35,727 nt of DNA from Clostridiales bacterium (GTDB taxonomy: Bacteria; Bacillota; Clostridia; Lachnospirales; Lachnospiraceae). Shown in pieces: positions 18,188-28,452 of the stretch. How positions within the stretch are numbered: the first letter of the stretch is position 1; each line of letters starts with the position of its first letter. Both the position numbers and the translations under genes were made by a program. The DNA lies in the NCBI GenBank assembly GCA_012839235.1, contig DUNS01000299.1, positions 1 through 35,727 of the forward strand, written 5' to 3'. The notes under the pieces are model-generated. The model saw nothing but the letters and a program-made list of their open reading frames with translations, did no database searches and had not been told where the DNA came from.

Positions 18188-19027
18188 TTACTTTCTCTTT
18201 TTGAACAAGTTTTTCTTCTTCTTTTCCTCTGGTTTTGACTTTTTACTCATGATATTAATATCATTACTATCCTTCTCAATAACTTCATCGGCCAATTGCC
18301 TGTATCCATCAGCACCTGCTGACTTTGGATCATAGATATTAATAGGTAACCCATGGCTAGGAGCCTCTGCTAACCTAACATTTCTAGGTATAATCGTCTT
18401 ATATATATTCTGCTTAAGATTCTGTTTAACATTTTCAACTACCTCAAGTGAAAGATTAGTTCTTGCATCAAACATAGTAAATACCACACCTTCAATATCT
18501 AATGTTGGATTTAATCTCTTCTTTACAAGGTTAATAGTATGGATTAACTGAGTTAGTCCCTCCAAGGCATAAAATTCACACTGTATCGGAACTAAAACAG
18601 TATCAGCAGCTGTCATTGCATTAACTGTTAAAGTACTTAAGGAAGGTGGACAATCAATAATAATAAAATCGTAATCATCTCTAACCATATTTAAGGCCTG
18701 TTTTAATATGTACTCTCTATTATTAACACCAATAAGTTCGATTTCAGCACCTGCAAGATTAACATTTGAAGGGATAAGATCAAGATTTTCATAGAGATCT
18801 TTAATACGGCATTCATCCAAAGAGCATTGGCCAATAATCATTTGATAAACGGAATTTTCTATATTATTTTTGTCAACGCCCAAACCACTAGAGGTATTTC
18901 CCTGAGGGTCTATATCCACTGTTAGAATTTTCATCCCTTTCTCAGCTAAGCATGAAGACAAATTTATAGCAGTAGTGGTTTTTCCTACTCCACCTTTTTG
19001 ATTCGCTATTGCAATTATTCTCGACAT
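18188..19027 (-). CDS. parA: ParA/Soj chromosome-partitioning ATPase
   Basis: Deviant Walker A KGGVGKTTT; start MSRIIAIANQKGG. Confidence 0.95.
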   Translation of the reverse strand: MSRIIAIANQKGGVGKTTTAINLSSCLAEKGMKILTVDIDPQGNTSSGLGVDKNNIENSVYQMIIGQCSLDECRIKDLYENLDLIPSNVNLAGAEIELIGVNNREYILKQALNMVRDDYDFIIIDCPPSLSTLTVNAMTAADTVLVPIQCEFYALEGLTQLIHTINLVKKRLNPTLDIEGVVFTMFDARTNLSLEVVENVKQNLKQNIYKTIIPRNVRLAEAPSHGLPINIYDPKSAGADGYRQLADEVIEKDSNDINIMSKKSKPEEKKKKNLFKKRK

Positions 19028-19220
19028 ATTGACCACCCCTCATTTTTACTAAATAATTATAGTATTAAAGTTTAATAATGCACTTTTTTCATTATAACAT
19101 CATTTAGAAGTTATATCTATAATATTTTATTATATAACAATATTCTTAGAAATAATCTTATGATTTTATCAATAAAAGAGATAAGATGAATTGGTAAACC
19201 AATTTACATATCATAAAAAA

Positions 19221-19252
19221 TAAGGGAATGTTTCACGTGAAACATTCCCTTA
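19221..19252. promoter_or_regulatory. parS site within a 32-bp perfect palindrome that resembles a terminator
   Basis: TAAGGGAATGTTTCACGTGAAACATTCCCTTA; the minus strand continues into TTTTTTA. Confidence 0.93.
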
Positions 19253-19271
19253 CTGCCATTAATAATCTAAG

Positions 19272-19925
19272 CTAGAATATATCAACTATATTATTTCTTA
19301 TTGCATAAACAGCCGCTTGAGTACGATCTGATACATCAATTTTTTTGAATATATTTGATACATGATTCTTAACAGTCTTCTCACTAATCTCCAAGGTATA
19401 GGCAATTTCCTTGTTATACAAGCCTTCAGCTAAAAGTTTTAACACTTCGATCTCTCTCTTAGTTAGTGAATCGTCATTATTCTTGAGGAAATTTTTCTTT
19501 TGCTCCACTCTTTCCTTAAGTTTTGGTGCTAATTCTGGTTGGATGAAAGTCTCTCCATTATATACACAATAAATGGCCTTCTTTAGAAGGGAACTTTCTG
19601 AATCCTTTAGAACATATCCATCGATACCAATTTCTACTGCCTTTGCCAAGTACTCTACTTCATTATGTATTGTCAAAATGAGTACTTTGACATTATTTTT
19701 CTTCTCCTTGATTTGCTGCAATACTTCTAACCCATTCATTCTAGGCATATTAATATCAAGAAGAAGAACATCTGTTTCCTTTTTACCCAATTGATTAATA
19801 CACTGTACCCCATCATCCGCTTCTGCGTTAACTTTAATATCGCCGTCTAGCTCTAATAATTGTTTTAATCCTTCTCTTACCATGAGGTGGTCATCTGCAA
19901 TCATTATGTTAATCGGTTTATTCAT
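19272..19925 (-). CDS. NarL/LuxR-family response regulator (DegU-like)
   Basis: Receiver domain (LLLDINMPRMNGLEV) plus LuxR HTH (LTKREIEVLKLLAEGLYNKEIAYTLEISEKTVKNHVSNIFKK). Confidence 0.93.
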   Translation of the reverse strand: MNKPINIMIADDHLMVREGLKQLLELDGDIKVNAEADDGVQCINQLGKKETDVLLLDINMPRMNGLEVLQQIKEKKNNVKVLILTIHNEVEYLAKAVEIGIDGYVLKDSESSLLKKAIYCVYNGETFIQPELAPKLKERVEQKKNFLKNNDDSLTKREIEVLKLLAEGLYNKEIAYTLEISEKTVKNHVSNIFKKIDVSDRTQAAVYAIRNNIVDIF

Positions 19926-20688
19926 TAGTATCCCCCTTGCATATAGTCGCTGGTACAGTAACCATTACCTTTGTACCTTTACCTTTAGTAGATTCTATTT
20001 TCAAAGTCCCACTTAAAAGTGCTGCCCTCTCTTGCATAATAGACAGACCAAAGTTTGACATTTGAATTTTGTTATTAGTTTTATATTCTTCAATATTAAA
20101 TCCAACCCCATTATCACTAATAGATACCAAAATAGAATCTAGGCTATATTCTATATTTATCTCAAGTAGTGATGCCCTTGCATGCTTAATTACGTTAGAA
20201 CAAGCCTCCTTAATAATACGAAAAAGTGTTGTACTAACAACTGGAACAATATTTTCAATTTCTTTGTTATGAATAAATTTCACCTGAATATCAAAATCTC
20301 TTTTAAGTTGATCAACATATTGTTCCATGGTCAAAATCAATCCCAAATCACTTAAAGACATGGGTTTTAAATTAAAAATTACATCTCTCATCTCATCGAT
20401 AATGAGTTTAATAGTATTTGACATACTGCTTAACTCTAGTTTAGCTCTTACACTATCTATGTCAATAAGTTTAAAACATAATTCAGCTTTATGAAAAAGG
20501 CTAGTAAGATTCTGAACTGTAGAATCGTGTAGATCAGCAGCTATCCTTTGTCGCTCTTTTTCTTGAGCCTCCAAAAGGTTAAGTCCTAAAACACCGATCA
20601 GAGCTTCATTACACTCTTCTTTAAGTAAGTCAACTAATTCCTTAGAACCCTCATATTCAGCTAAAATATCAATTTTACTGTCCTCCAT
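19918..20688 (-). CDS. DegS/LiaS-like sensor histidine kinase (HisKA_3), probably cytosolic
   Basis: EKERQRIAADLHDSTVQNL H-box and HATPase (DNGVGFN...). Preferred start MEDSKID at 20688 after GAAAGG; the track start at 20820 adds an unlikely hydrophobic leader. Confidence 0.87.
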   Translation of the reverse strand: MEDSKIDILAEYEGSKELVDLLKEECNEALIGVLGLNLLEAQEKERQRIAADLHDSTVQNLTSLFHKAELCFKLIDIDSVRAKLELSSMSNTIKLIIDEMRDVIFNLKPMSLSDLGLILTMEQYVDQLKRDFDIQVKFIHNKEIENIVPVVSTTLFRIIKEACSNVIKHARASLLEINIEYSLDSILVSISDNGVGFNIEEYKTNNKIQMSNFGLSIMQERAALLSGTLKIESTKGKGTKVMVTVPATICKGDTNE

Positions 20689-20858
20689 GATATATGCTTC
20701 CTTTCGTTCATATGGTAACCTTACATCATTAGACATCAATGTCATTAACAAGCTATATATATCATATAATAAAATTCCATATTTTGAAAGTATAAATATT
20801 AACAAAAATACGAAAATCATTAATTTATTTACATAATTCTATATTATTCCTTAAATTA

Positions 20859-21578
20859 TTACAGCAAAGGCTCTTTACTAGGCTTTCCTGGGGTTCTAGG
20901 AAACTTCATTGGGGTTCTAGAATCCTTTTTAATCTTAATTAAGGATCGATCAATATCAGTACCTGGTAAAGGAAAAATCTTAATCTCATCAATTGAGCCA
21001 CCTAAAAGTCCTGTAGCTTTCTTAGCAAGATTAAGCTCTTCGGTCACATCACCGGATTTATATGATATAAAATTACCTCCAACTTTTACAAAGGGAAGAC
21101 AATATTCAGCAAGGGTAGCTAGATTTGCAACTGCCCTAGAGGTACAAACATCAAACTTTTCCCGATATTTCGTATCTTTACCAAGGTCTTCAGCTCTTCC
21201 GTGAATTGTTTCAATTCCATCTAATCTCAAAGATTTAATTACTTCATCTAAAAAATTGATTCTTTTTCTTAGGGAATCAAGTAAAACTATTTTAGTATTA
21301 GGAAATGCAATTTTTAAAGGTATTCCTGGAAATCCAGCACCGGTACCAACATCAATGATTTTTTCATTAGATAAGCTATAAATTTTTATCATTGTTAGGC
21401 TATCTAGAAAATGTTTATCTATGACCTCAGTAAAATCTGTAATAGCAGTAAGATTCATGACTTTATTCCACTCTATAAGTAATTCATAATACTTTAAAAA
21501 CTGTTCCTTCTGGTCTTGGTTTAAAACTATATTTAATTGCCTAAGACCATCCTCAAACTTTTTATAACCTTCATTCAT
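20859..21578 (-). CDS. rsmG: 16S rRNA (guanine-N7) methyltransferase RsmG
   Basis: RsmG motifs (NLTAI, DVGTGAGFPGIPLKI, SRAVANL); conserved neighbourhood. Confidence 0.95.
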   Translation of the reverse strand: MNEGYKKFEDGLRQLNIVLNQDQKEQFLKYYELLIEWNKVMNLTAITDFTEVIDKHFLDSLTMIKIYSLSNEKIIDVGTGAGFPGIPLKIAFPNTKIVLLDSLRKRINFLDEVIKSLRLDGIETIHGRAEDLGKDTKYREKFDVCTSRAVANLATLAEYCLPFVKVGGNFISYKSGDVTEELNLAKKATGLLGGSIDEIKIFPLPGTDIDRSLIKIKKDSRTPMKFPRTPGKPSKEPLL

Positions 21579-21679
21579 AATTTTTCACTACCTTTCCTTA
21601 TAGCTAGCAAATATGGACTTTAATAATATATTTGCATCTGAAAGATTGATCCTTCAATTTACTCCCCTATATATTGGTC

Positions 21680-23560
21680 CTAACTAATTTTGTGACTAGA
21701 AAGGTATATCATTAATACTGATATATCAGATGGAGATACTCCAGATATTCTTGATGCTTGTCCTATAGATACAGGCCTAAACATATTAAGTTTTTGTCTC
21801 GCCTCAATCCTTAAGCTAGGAACCTGATCATAATCAATATTCTCCGGTATCTTCTTCTCCTCAAGCTTCTTAAACTGTTCAACCTGGCTAAGCTGTCTTT
21901 TAATATAACCTTCATACTTAATATTAATATTAACCTGTTCTATAACTTCCTGAGGTAACTCTACTCTTTTTTTATCGATAGGCTTCAGTAACTCATAGTT
22001 TAATTCAGGTCTACGAATAAGCTCTGCTAAGCTAGTAGCTGTATTTAATGGTGTACTAGAAAGCTTAGACATAAGCTCCTGAACTTCCTTAGTTGCACCT
22101 ATCATTGTCCTATTAAGCCTATCTGTTTCCTTTGCAATAGCTTCTTCTTTAAGAATAAGCTTATTATATCTTTCTTCATCAATTAGACCTACTTCATAAC
22201 CCTTTTTAGTTAAGCGTAAGTCAGCATTATCTTGTCTAAGAAGAAGTCTATATTCTGCTCGAGATGTCATCATACGATAAGGCTCATGGGTAATTTTAGT
22301 TACCAAGTCATCAATTAACACCCCAATATAAGCTTCTGATCTATCTATGATAAGTGGTTCTCTTCCAAGTAGCTTCATAGCTACATTAATACCTGCAACA
22401 AGACCCTGGGCTGCAGCTTCCTCATATCCTGAACTACCATTAAATTGTCCGCCACTAAATAATCCCTCTATATTATTAAACTCTAAGGTGGGTTTTAGCT
22501 GTATCGGGTTTATGCAATCATATTCAATTGCATAAGCATTTTTAACAATATTGGCATTCTCTAAACCTACAACAGAGCGATACATTCGTATCTGTACGTC
22601 CTCAGGCAGAGATGAGGACATCCCACTTATATACATTTCATTGGTATAGTTGCCTTCTGGTTCAATAAATACCTGATGTCTATCCTTGTCAGCAAATTTA
22701 ACCACCTTATCCTCAAGGGAAGGACAATATCTAGGCCCAGTACCCTCTATAGCCCCTGAATATAAGGGTGAACGATCAATATTCTCTCTAATAATCTTAT
22801 GAGTTTCTTCATTGGTATAAGTTAACCAACAAGAGACCTGGTCAATCTGCACATCCTTAGGATCCGTAGTAAATGAAAATGGAACAACTACTTCATCACC
22901 CTTTTGTTCAATCATCTTAGAAAAATCAATTGAACGTCTGTCTATTCTAGCAGGAGTACCTGTTTTAAATCTATACATTTCAAGACCTAATGATTTTAAG
23001 GATTCTGTCAAATGATTGGCAGGCATAAGTCCATCGGGTCCAGTATAATTAACGGTTTCACCATAAATACATCTAGCATTAAGGTATGTTCCAGTACAAA
23101 GAATAACAGCTTTACAAGGATATATACCATTAGAAAATGTTCTTACCCCTGTTACCTTATTATCCTCTGTTAATATCTCAACAACTTCAGCTTGTTTTAA
23201 TGTCAAATTCTCAGTATTCTCTAGGACCTTACGCATTCTTGATGAATATGCTTGCTTATCTGCCTGAGCCCTTAAAGAGTGGACAGCAGGACCCTTAGAT
23301 AAATTCAACATTTTTGATTGAATAAAGGTCTTATCAATATTTTTTCCCATTTCACCACCAAGGGCATCTATTTCCCTTACAAGGTGTCCCTTAGAAGTTC
23401 CTCCAATATTAGGATTACATGGCATCAATGCTATACTATCCATACTTAATGTAAATAACATAGTCTTAATAGAAAGCCTAGCACAAGCCAGTGCTGCCTC
23501 ACATCCTGCGTGACCTGCTCCAACAACTATAACATCATAACTATCGTATATATATGACAT
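21680..23560 (-). CDS. mnmG: tRNA uridine-5-carboxymethylaminomethyl modification enzyme MnmG
   Basis: FAD motif [16 protein letters not shown] and the [23 protein letters not shown] signature. Start MSYIYDSYD (track start 23584). Confidence 0.97.
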   Translation of the reverse strand: MSYIYDSYDVIVVGAGHAGCEAALACARLSIKTMLFTLSMDSIALMPCNPNIGGTSKGHLVREIDALGGEMGKNIDKTFIQSKMLNLSKGPAVHSLRAQADKQAYSSRMRKVLENTENLTLKQAEVVEILTEDNKVTGVRTFSNGIYPCKAVILCTGTYLNARCIYGETVNYTGPDGLMPANHLTESLKSLGLEMYRFKTGTPARIDRRSIDFSKMIEQKGDEVVVPFSFTTDPKDVQIDQVSCWLTYTNEETHKIIRENIDRSPLYSGAIEGTGPRYCPSLEDKVVKFADKDRHQVFIEPEGNYTNEMYISGMSSSLPEDVQIRMYRSVVGLENANIVKNAYAIEYDCINPIQLKPTLEFNNIEGLFSGGQFNGSSGYEEAAAQGLVAGINVAMKLLGREPLIIDRSEAYIGVLIDDLVTKITHEPYRMMTSRAEYRLLLRQDNADLRLTKKGYEVGLIDEERYNKLILKEEAIAKETDRLNRTMIGATKEVQELMSKLSSTPLNTATSLAELIRRPELNYELLKPIDKKRVELPQEVIEQVNINIKYEGYIKRQLSQVEQFKKLEEKKIPENIDYDQVPSLRIEARQKLNMFRPVSIGQASRISGVSPSDISVLMIYLSSHKIS

Positions 23561-23664
23561 ATAAATAACCGCGCCTTTCCTCATAACCTGTACACTTTGG
23601 GCATAAATCCTGAAGAATAACAGCTTTTGCTATTCTTAAAATAACTCCCATTATTTCTTCGAAA

Positions 23665-25041
23665 CTATTTACCCATACAAAATTCCTTAAAAATCATGTT
23701 GACCAAATCTTCTTCTACATTCTCCCCTAAAATTCTACCTAAAGCCTCATATGCATTCATTAAATCTATGGTATAAAAATCCTCAGGCATTCCGTCTATA
23801 ACACTTTGTTTAACAAGCTTGAGACTCTGTAGGGCTTTTTCTAATTCTTCCTTATGTCTTTCACTGGTAATATATATATCCTCATTAAGTGTTATCTCAC
23901 CATTAAAAAACATATCCTTAATTTGTTGCTCTATCATATCCAATCCTGAATTATCCTTAACAGAAATTTGAATAATAGGCTTATTGGATTTAGCCTTTAT
24001 TTCATCCAATGATATTTTTTTGGTTAAATCAGATTTATTTAATAATATAATAGTTTTCTTGTCTTCGATCATAGTAAATATTTCTTCGTCGTTCTCATCA
24101 AGATCCGTAGAAGAATCTATAACAAATATGATTAAATCAGCATCTGTAACAATTTTAAGTGCTTTATCAACCCCTATTTTCTCAATGATATCATGGGTCT
24201 TGCGTATTCCTGCTGTGTCAATAACATTAAGTGTAATGCCATTAAGATTAATGGTCTCTTCTAATGTATCCCTTGTTGTACCTGCAATATCTGTTACTAT
24301 AGCTCTTTCTTCACCAACTAACCAATTTAATAAGCTTGATTTACCTGCATTTGGTTTTCCTACAATAACAGTCTTAATTCCCTCTTTGATGATCTTACCA
24401 TTTCTAGATTCTTTTATTAACTTGGATATAATTTCTTCTTCACTATTAATATTATTAATAACTGTTTGATCAAATCCATCTAAACTCATGTGTTCAGGGT
24501 CATCTAGTGCTGCTTCTATATATGCAATATCATAAAGTATATTATCACGAAGCTTTTTAATAATTGCTTTTTCACCACCACGAAGCATATTAAGGGAATT
24601 TTTCAATGCCAATTCATTCTTAGCCTGAATAAGATCACTTATGGCTTCAGCCTGAGAAAGATCGATTCTTCCATTAAGAAATGCTCTTTTTGTGAATTCA
24701 CCTGGTTCAGCAATTCTTGCACCATTCTTTATAACCAACTCTAAAACTTTTCTTGTGACAACAATTCCTCCATGACAGTTAATCTCAACCACATTTTCTC
24801 TAGTATAGGTTCTAGGGGCTTTCATAACTGCAACCATAACTTCATCAATAATCTCATCACCATCTACAATATATCCATAATGAATCGTATGGCTGTCTTC
24901 CTTTGAAAGTACTTTATCACCTTTTTTAGAACGATACAACTTATCAATCAATGAAAGGGAATCATCCCCACTTATTCTAATTATACTAATTCCTGCATTA
25001 CTCATTCCTGTTGCAATAGCAGCTATGGTATCACTTGTCAT
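23665..25041 (-). CDS. mnmE: tRNA modification GTPase MnmE
   Basis: G1 GKPNAGKSSLLN, DTAGIR, C-terminal FCMGK. Confidence 0.97.
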   Translation of the reverse strand: MTSDTIAAIATGMSNAGISIIRISGDDSLSLIDKLYRSKKGDKVLSKEDSHTIHYGYIVDGDEIIDEVMVAVMKAPRTYTRENVVEINCHGGIVVTRKVLELVIKNGARIAEPGEFTKRAFLNGRIDLSQAEAISDLIQAKNELALKNSLNMLRGGEKAIIKKLRDNILYDIAYIEAALDDPEHMSLDGFDQTVINNINSEEEIISKLIKESRNGKIIKEGIKTVIVGKPNAGKSSLLNWLVGEERAIVTDIAGTTRDTLEETINLNGITLNVIDTAGIRKTHDIIEKIGVDKALKIVTDADLIIFVIDSSTDLDENDEEIFTMIEDKKTIILLNKSDLTKKISLDEIKAKSNKPIIQISVKDNSGLDMIEQQIKDMFFNGEITLNEDIYITSERHKEELEKALQSLKLVKQSVIDGMPEDFYTIDLMNAYEALGRILGENVEEDLVNMIFKEFCMGK

Positions 25042-25065
25042 AACCTTTCCTTCCTTTATTCAGAA

Positions 25066-25105
25066 AAGGGTGTCTAAAAGTATGCTCTACTTTTAAGACA
25101 CCCTT
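25066..25105 (-). terminator. Hairpin between jag and mnmE
   Basis: AAGGGTGTCT-AAAAGTA...TACTTTT-AAGACACCCTT inverted repeat. Confidence 0.6.
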
Positions 25106-25128
25106 ACCATAAACATACAAATGCTTAT

Positions 25129-25890
25129 TTAAGCCTTTTTTTCTTTTGCAGCTTTTTCTTTTTCTTTACTTTCTTTATATTCTTTATAATCTTTACGGTA
25201 ATCTCTACTATAATTCTTATTGTTTTTGCTATAATTATTCTTACCGTTATATCTGTTATCTCTATTAGATTTTTTATTACTGATAACTACTTTACGGTAA
25301 GGTTCATCTCCCTCTGAATATGTCTCAACAAACTTATCATTCTGTAGTGCCGAATGTATAATTCTTCTTTCATAAGGATTCATAGGCTCTAGGGAAACGG
25401 GTTTTCTTGTTTTCTTAACCTTAAAAGCAATGTTTTTAGCTAGATTCTCAAGGGTTTCCTTCCTTCTTGCTCTATAATTTTCTGTGTCTAGCTTAACTTT
25501 TATATATTTTTCAGAGTTTTTATTAATAATCAAACTAACTAAATATTGTAAAGCATCTAGGGTTTGTCCTCTTTTACCAATTAAAACACCCATATCTTCA
25601 CCGTTTAAGTTAATGTCTAGTGTTTCATTATCCTCATCATAGAGAACTTCTACTTCAGCCACTATACCCATAGTAGTAAATATATCAGATAAAAACTTCT
25701 TTGCTTTATTCTCTAGGGTTAGCTTTATTCTAACACGGATCTTAGCAGGCTTTCCAAACATACCTAAAAATCCGCTAGTTTCCTTCTCAATAACCTCGTA
25801 CTCTAAGTTCTCAGCTGTTGTTTCCAGCTCAAGCATAGCATTAGTCAATGCTTCATCTACAGTTTTTGCAACAAACTCTTTCCATTCCAT
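25129..25890 (-). CDS. jag: Jag/KhpB-like RNA-binding protein (Jag-N, KH, R3H)
   Basis: Jag N-terminus (MEWKEFVAKTVDEALTNAM), GKRGQTLDALQYLV KH loop, R3H (PYERRIIHSALQ); basic N/K/Y-rich tail. Confidence 0.93.
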   Translation of the reverse strand: MEWKEFVAKTVDEALTNAMLELETTAENLEYEVIEKETSGFLGMFGKPAKIRVRIKLTLENKAKKFLSDIFTTMGIVAEVEVLYDEDNETLDINLNGEDMGVLIGKRGQTLDALQYLVSLIINKNSEKYIKVKLDTENYRARRKETLENLAKNIAFKVKKTRKPVSLEPMNPYERRIIHSALQNDKFVETYSEGDEPYRKVVISNKKSNRDNRYNGKNNYSKNNKNYSRDYRKDYKEYKESKEKEKAAKEKKA

Positions 25891-25891
25891 T

Positions 25892-27100
25892 CTATTTATC
25901 CCCCTTTTCACTACCTCTGTTCTTTAGAAGATTAGCTATTTCGGAAATACTACTTGGATTATTTGTTTCAGAATCACTCTCATTATCAGCATTATGATCA
26001 ACAACTTCATTATCAACAGCAGGAGCATCAATTGATTTAGTTTGCTTTTTAGCAAGCTCTTGTAAGGACATAGTAGATGGATTACCATTATGTTTCTTAA
26101 TCTTCTTACTATTCTTTTCAAGATTCTTCTGAATTAGATCGTCTACATCCACCTTATCTAAATACTTGTTGGTAAAAAACTGTTGAATTATAGTAAACAC
26201 ACTTGTCGCAATCCAATATATACCTACACCAATTGGCAATGTTATACAGAAAACACCTGACATAATAGGCATCACAGTAGTCATTGAATTCATTGCTGAT
26301 GCAGAAGGATTATCCTTGTTAGCATCAGTATTCTTCATATTCATCTGCTTACCTTGAACAAATTGCAAAGCCATAGCAAGTATTGGAATAATCACAGCAG
26401 GAGGCTTCCATCCTGGAGCATTAGTAATATTTAGACCTAGGAAGCTATTTACTTTTAATATTGAAGGCACATTTGCCTCTAATACAGGGGAAATCTGTGG
26501 AATTTTATCTGCCAGCTGATGCCACTCATCACTACCAAACTTAGCTAATACATCAATAATTGTATTGTTATTAGTTAATTCTTCTGCTGTTACTCTTACC
26601 CCTTTAGCCATTTCTAATATAATACTCTCAAAGCCAGTAACACCTGAAAGTTCAACTGCAATTGCTTCATATAATACCTTAACCTCATTAACATATGCAG
26701 GTATATTATTAATTACCCTGTATAATGCAAACATAATAGGAAGGGTTATTAACAATGGTAAGCAGCCTGCAGTTGGGCTAGCTCCATATTTTTCATAAAC
26801 AGCCTGAGTTTCAGCCTGTTGTTTACGCATAGAAGCTTCGTCCTTCTTGCCTTTATATTTAGCTTGAATCGCTTGTAATTCTGGATTCATCTTGGATGAC
26901 AATTTAGTAAATTTCTGTTGCTTCAGTGTTAACGGAATCATCAATGATTTCGTTATAAAAGTAAAAACAATAATAGATAATGCTATATTCTGTATACCGA
27001 ATAAGTGGAAAAATTCATATATACCATTCATTATCAAACCAAGCAAGTTGGCTATAGGACCTAACATCCCACCGCTTTTCGTCAAAATTGTAAACACCAC
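25892..27100 (-). CDS. yidC: Membrane protein insertase YidC/SpoIIIJ
   Basis: 60KD_IMP domain (KSLMIPLTLKQQKFTKLSSKMNPELQAIQAKYKGKKDE); GTG start after AAGGAGG. Confidence 0.95.
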   Translation of the reverse strand: MVFTILTKSGGMLGPIANLLGLIMNGIYEFFHLFGIQNIALSIIVFTFITKSLMIPLTLKQQKFTKLSSKMNPELQAIQAKYKGKKDEASMRKQQAETQAVYEKYGASPTAGCLPLLITLPIMFALYRVINNIPAYVNEVKVLYEAIAVELSGVTGFESIILEMAKGVRVTAEELTNNNTIIDVLAKFGSDEWHQLADKIPQISPVLEANVPSILKVNSFLGLNITNAPGWKPPAVIIPILAMALQFVQGKQMNMKNTDANKDNPSASAMNSMTTVMPIMSGVFCITLPIGVGIYWIATSVFTIIQQFFTNKYLDKVDVDDLIQKNLEKNSKKIKKHNGNPSTMSLQELAKKQTKSIDAPAVDNEVVDHNADNESDSETNNPSSISEIANLLKNRGSEKGDK

Positions 27101-27129
27101 GTATTTTTCCTCCTTAGAGCCGTCTAATA

Positions 27130-27342
27130 TTATGGAACCGGATCATATCCCCCTTTATGAAATGGATGACATCTTAAAATTCTTCTAACGGCTAAATAGG
27201 TTCCTTTCAATGCACCGTGTTTTTCAAGAGCCTCAATGGCATATAAAGAGCAGGTAGGTGTATAGATACAACTAGAAGTTCTCTTCAAAGGTGAAATGAA
27301 CTTCCTGTAGATTTTCACTATTCCAATTAATACTATTTTCAT
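27130..27342 (-). CDS. yidD: Membrane protein insertion efficiency factor YidD
   Basis: 70 aa; [15 protein letters not shown]...[17 protein letters not shown]. Confidence 0.96.
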   Translation of the reverse strand: MKIVLIGIVKIYRKFISPLKRTSSCIYTPTCSLYAIEALEKHGALKGTYLAVRRILRCHPFHKGGYDPVP

Positions 27343-27362
27343 TTAATACTATACCTCTACCA

Positions 27363-27719
27363 TTAACTCTTAATTTGCTCCGGTACATCATTCTTCTTAT
27401 CGATTTTATGAAGACATATTAAATGCATCAATGCACTCTTGATTTCGTGATAAGATTTATCTTTTGCTCCTACCCTGGCGACAACGACAATATCCAGACC
27501 CTGTAAAATTTTTTCTTCTGATAAACGATAACTTTCTCGAATAAGTCTAGTTATCCTGTGTCTAACGACACTATTTCCGATTTTTTTACTAACCGATATT
27601 CCCAGTCTATTAGTATTCAAATTATTGTCCATTGCATACATTACAAGATACTTATTTGCAAAGGATCTCCCCGTACGGTAAACTCTTTTAAAATCACTAT
27701 TGTTTTTTAATGATTGCAT
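27363..27719 (-). CDS. rnpA: Ribonuclease P protein component
   Basis: RnpA signature (NRLGISVSKKIGNSVVRHRITRLIRESYR). Confidence 0.96.
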   Translation of the reverse strand: MQSLKNNSDFKRVYRTGRSFANKYLVMYAMDNNLNTNRLGISVSKKIGNSVVRHRITRLIRESYRLSEEKILQGLDIVVVARVGAKDKSYHEIKSALMHLICLHKIDKKNDVPEQIKS

Positions 27720-27728
27720 TAATAATAA

Positions 27729-27798
27729 CCATGCCTTTCATCTGTGTGAATTCTGTTCACACTAACCTGCAAAATTTATGCCATAGGAACAAATTTTA
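27729..27798 (-). repeat. Leader repeat copy 2 (upstream of rnpA)
   Basis: 27729-27773 is identical to 4575-4619; similarity continues to about 27798; hairpin at 27744-27762. Confidence 0.85.
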
Positions 27799-27830
27799 CA
27801 AGATAGAAGAAAAGGTCACAAAATTGCGAC

Positions 27831-27965
27831 CTAAGCAGATAAAACTTTTCTTCCTTTTGCTCTTCTTGCAGCCAAAACTTTTCTACCATTAGCTGTACTC
27901 ATTCTTTTTCTAAATCCATGTACCCTAGATCTTGATCTTTTCTTAGGTTGGAATGTCATCTTCAT
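27831..27965 (-). CDS. rpmH: 50S ribosomal protein L34
   Basis: Manual translation [56 protein letters not shown]; missing from the track because it is only 44 aa. Confidence 0.97.
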   Translation of the reverse strand: MKMTFQPKKRSRSRVHGFRKRMSTANGRKVLAARRAKGRKVLSA

Positions 27966-28047
27966 AACTATACACCTCCTTTAATCAGCACTATCTTATT
28001 CATTAGCGGATTTTTCCTATTATATATCACCTTGGAATATCATGTCT

Positions 28048-28076
28048 ATTATATTCGCATTCCTTATTTACGTCAA
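28048..28076 (-). promoter_or_regulatory. Candidate sigma-A promoter for rpmH
   Basis: Reverse complement TTGACG - 17 nt - TATAAT. Confidence 0.8.
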
Positions 28077-28443
28077 GTTAATATTTTATTCCATATTACA
28101 TATACTATTCCTCATTTATACTTTAAATTTAATGATTTATAAAAAACTCTATATCTTATTATATCCATGTGTTAATCTATTCTATAAATGTACTTGTTCA
28201 CAATATCCTGTGGAAAAAAGTTTCTTCTATATTAAATGGTGTAAAATATAGTTTGTGGATAATAATGATTCTTATGTGGATATTTTGTTTGATTCTTTCT
28301 TCGGATTATGTTCTTTTAGTGGATTTATAAACATTTTTCATCTTGTTCATAGTGTTTATTATAGAATCCACCATTCCACATTGGAAATTTAGGGATGTTG
28401 ATATATAATGAATGAGATATTATCATTGAAAATTTACTGGATT

Positions 28444-28452
28444 TGTTATAAT
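28444..28452 (+). promoter_or_regulatory. Candidate extended -10 promoter of dnaA
   Basis: TGTTATAAT (TGnTATAAT) about 30 bp upstream of the dnaA start. Confidence 0.5.

Noticed and set aside
23984-24469. 161-aa plus-strand ORF antisense to mnmE
   Set aside because: Fully inside a confidently identified mnmE CDS; composition is that of a reverse-complement shadow frame with no recognisable domain.
25936-26121. 61-aa minus-strand ORF within the yidC 3' end
   Set aside because: Alternate frame of yidC with repetitive L/I/M composition.
27948-28251. Plus-strand ORFs 27948..28142 and 28042..28251 in oriC
   Set aside because: AT-rich chance frames overlapping rpmH signals; no RBS or family.
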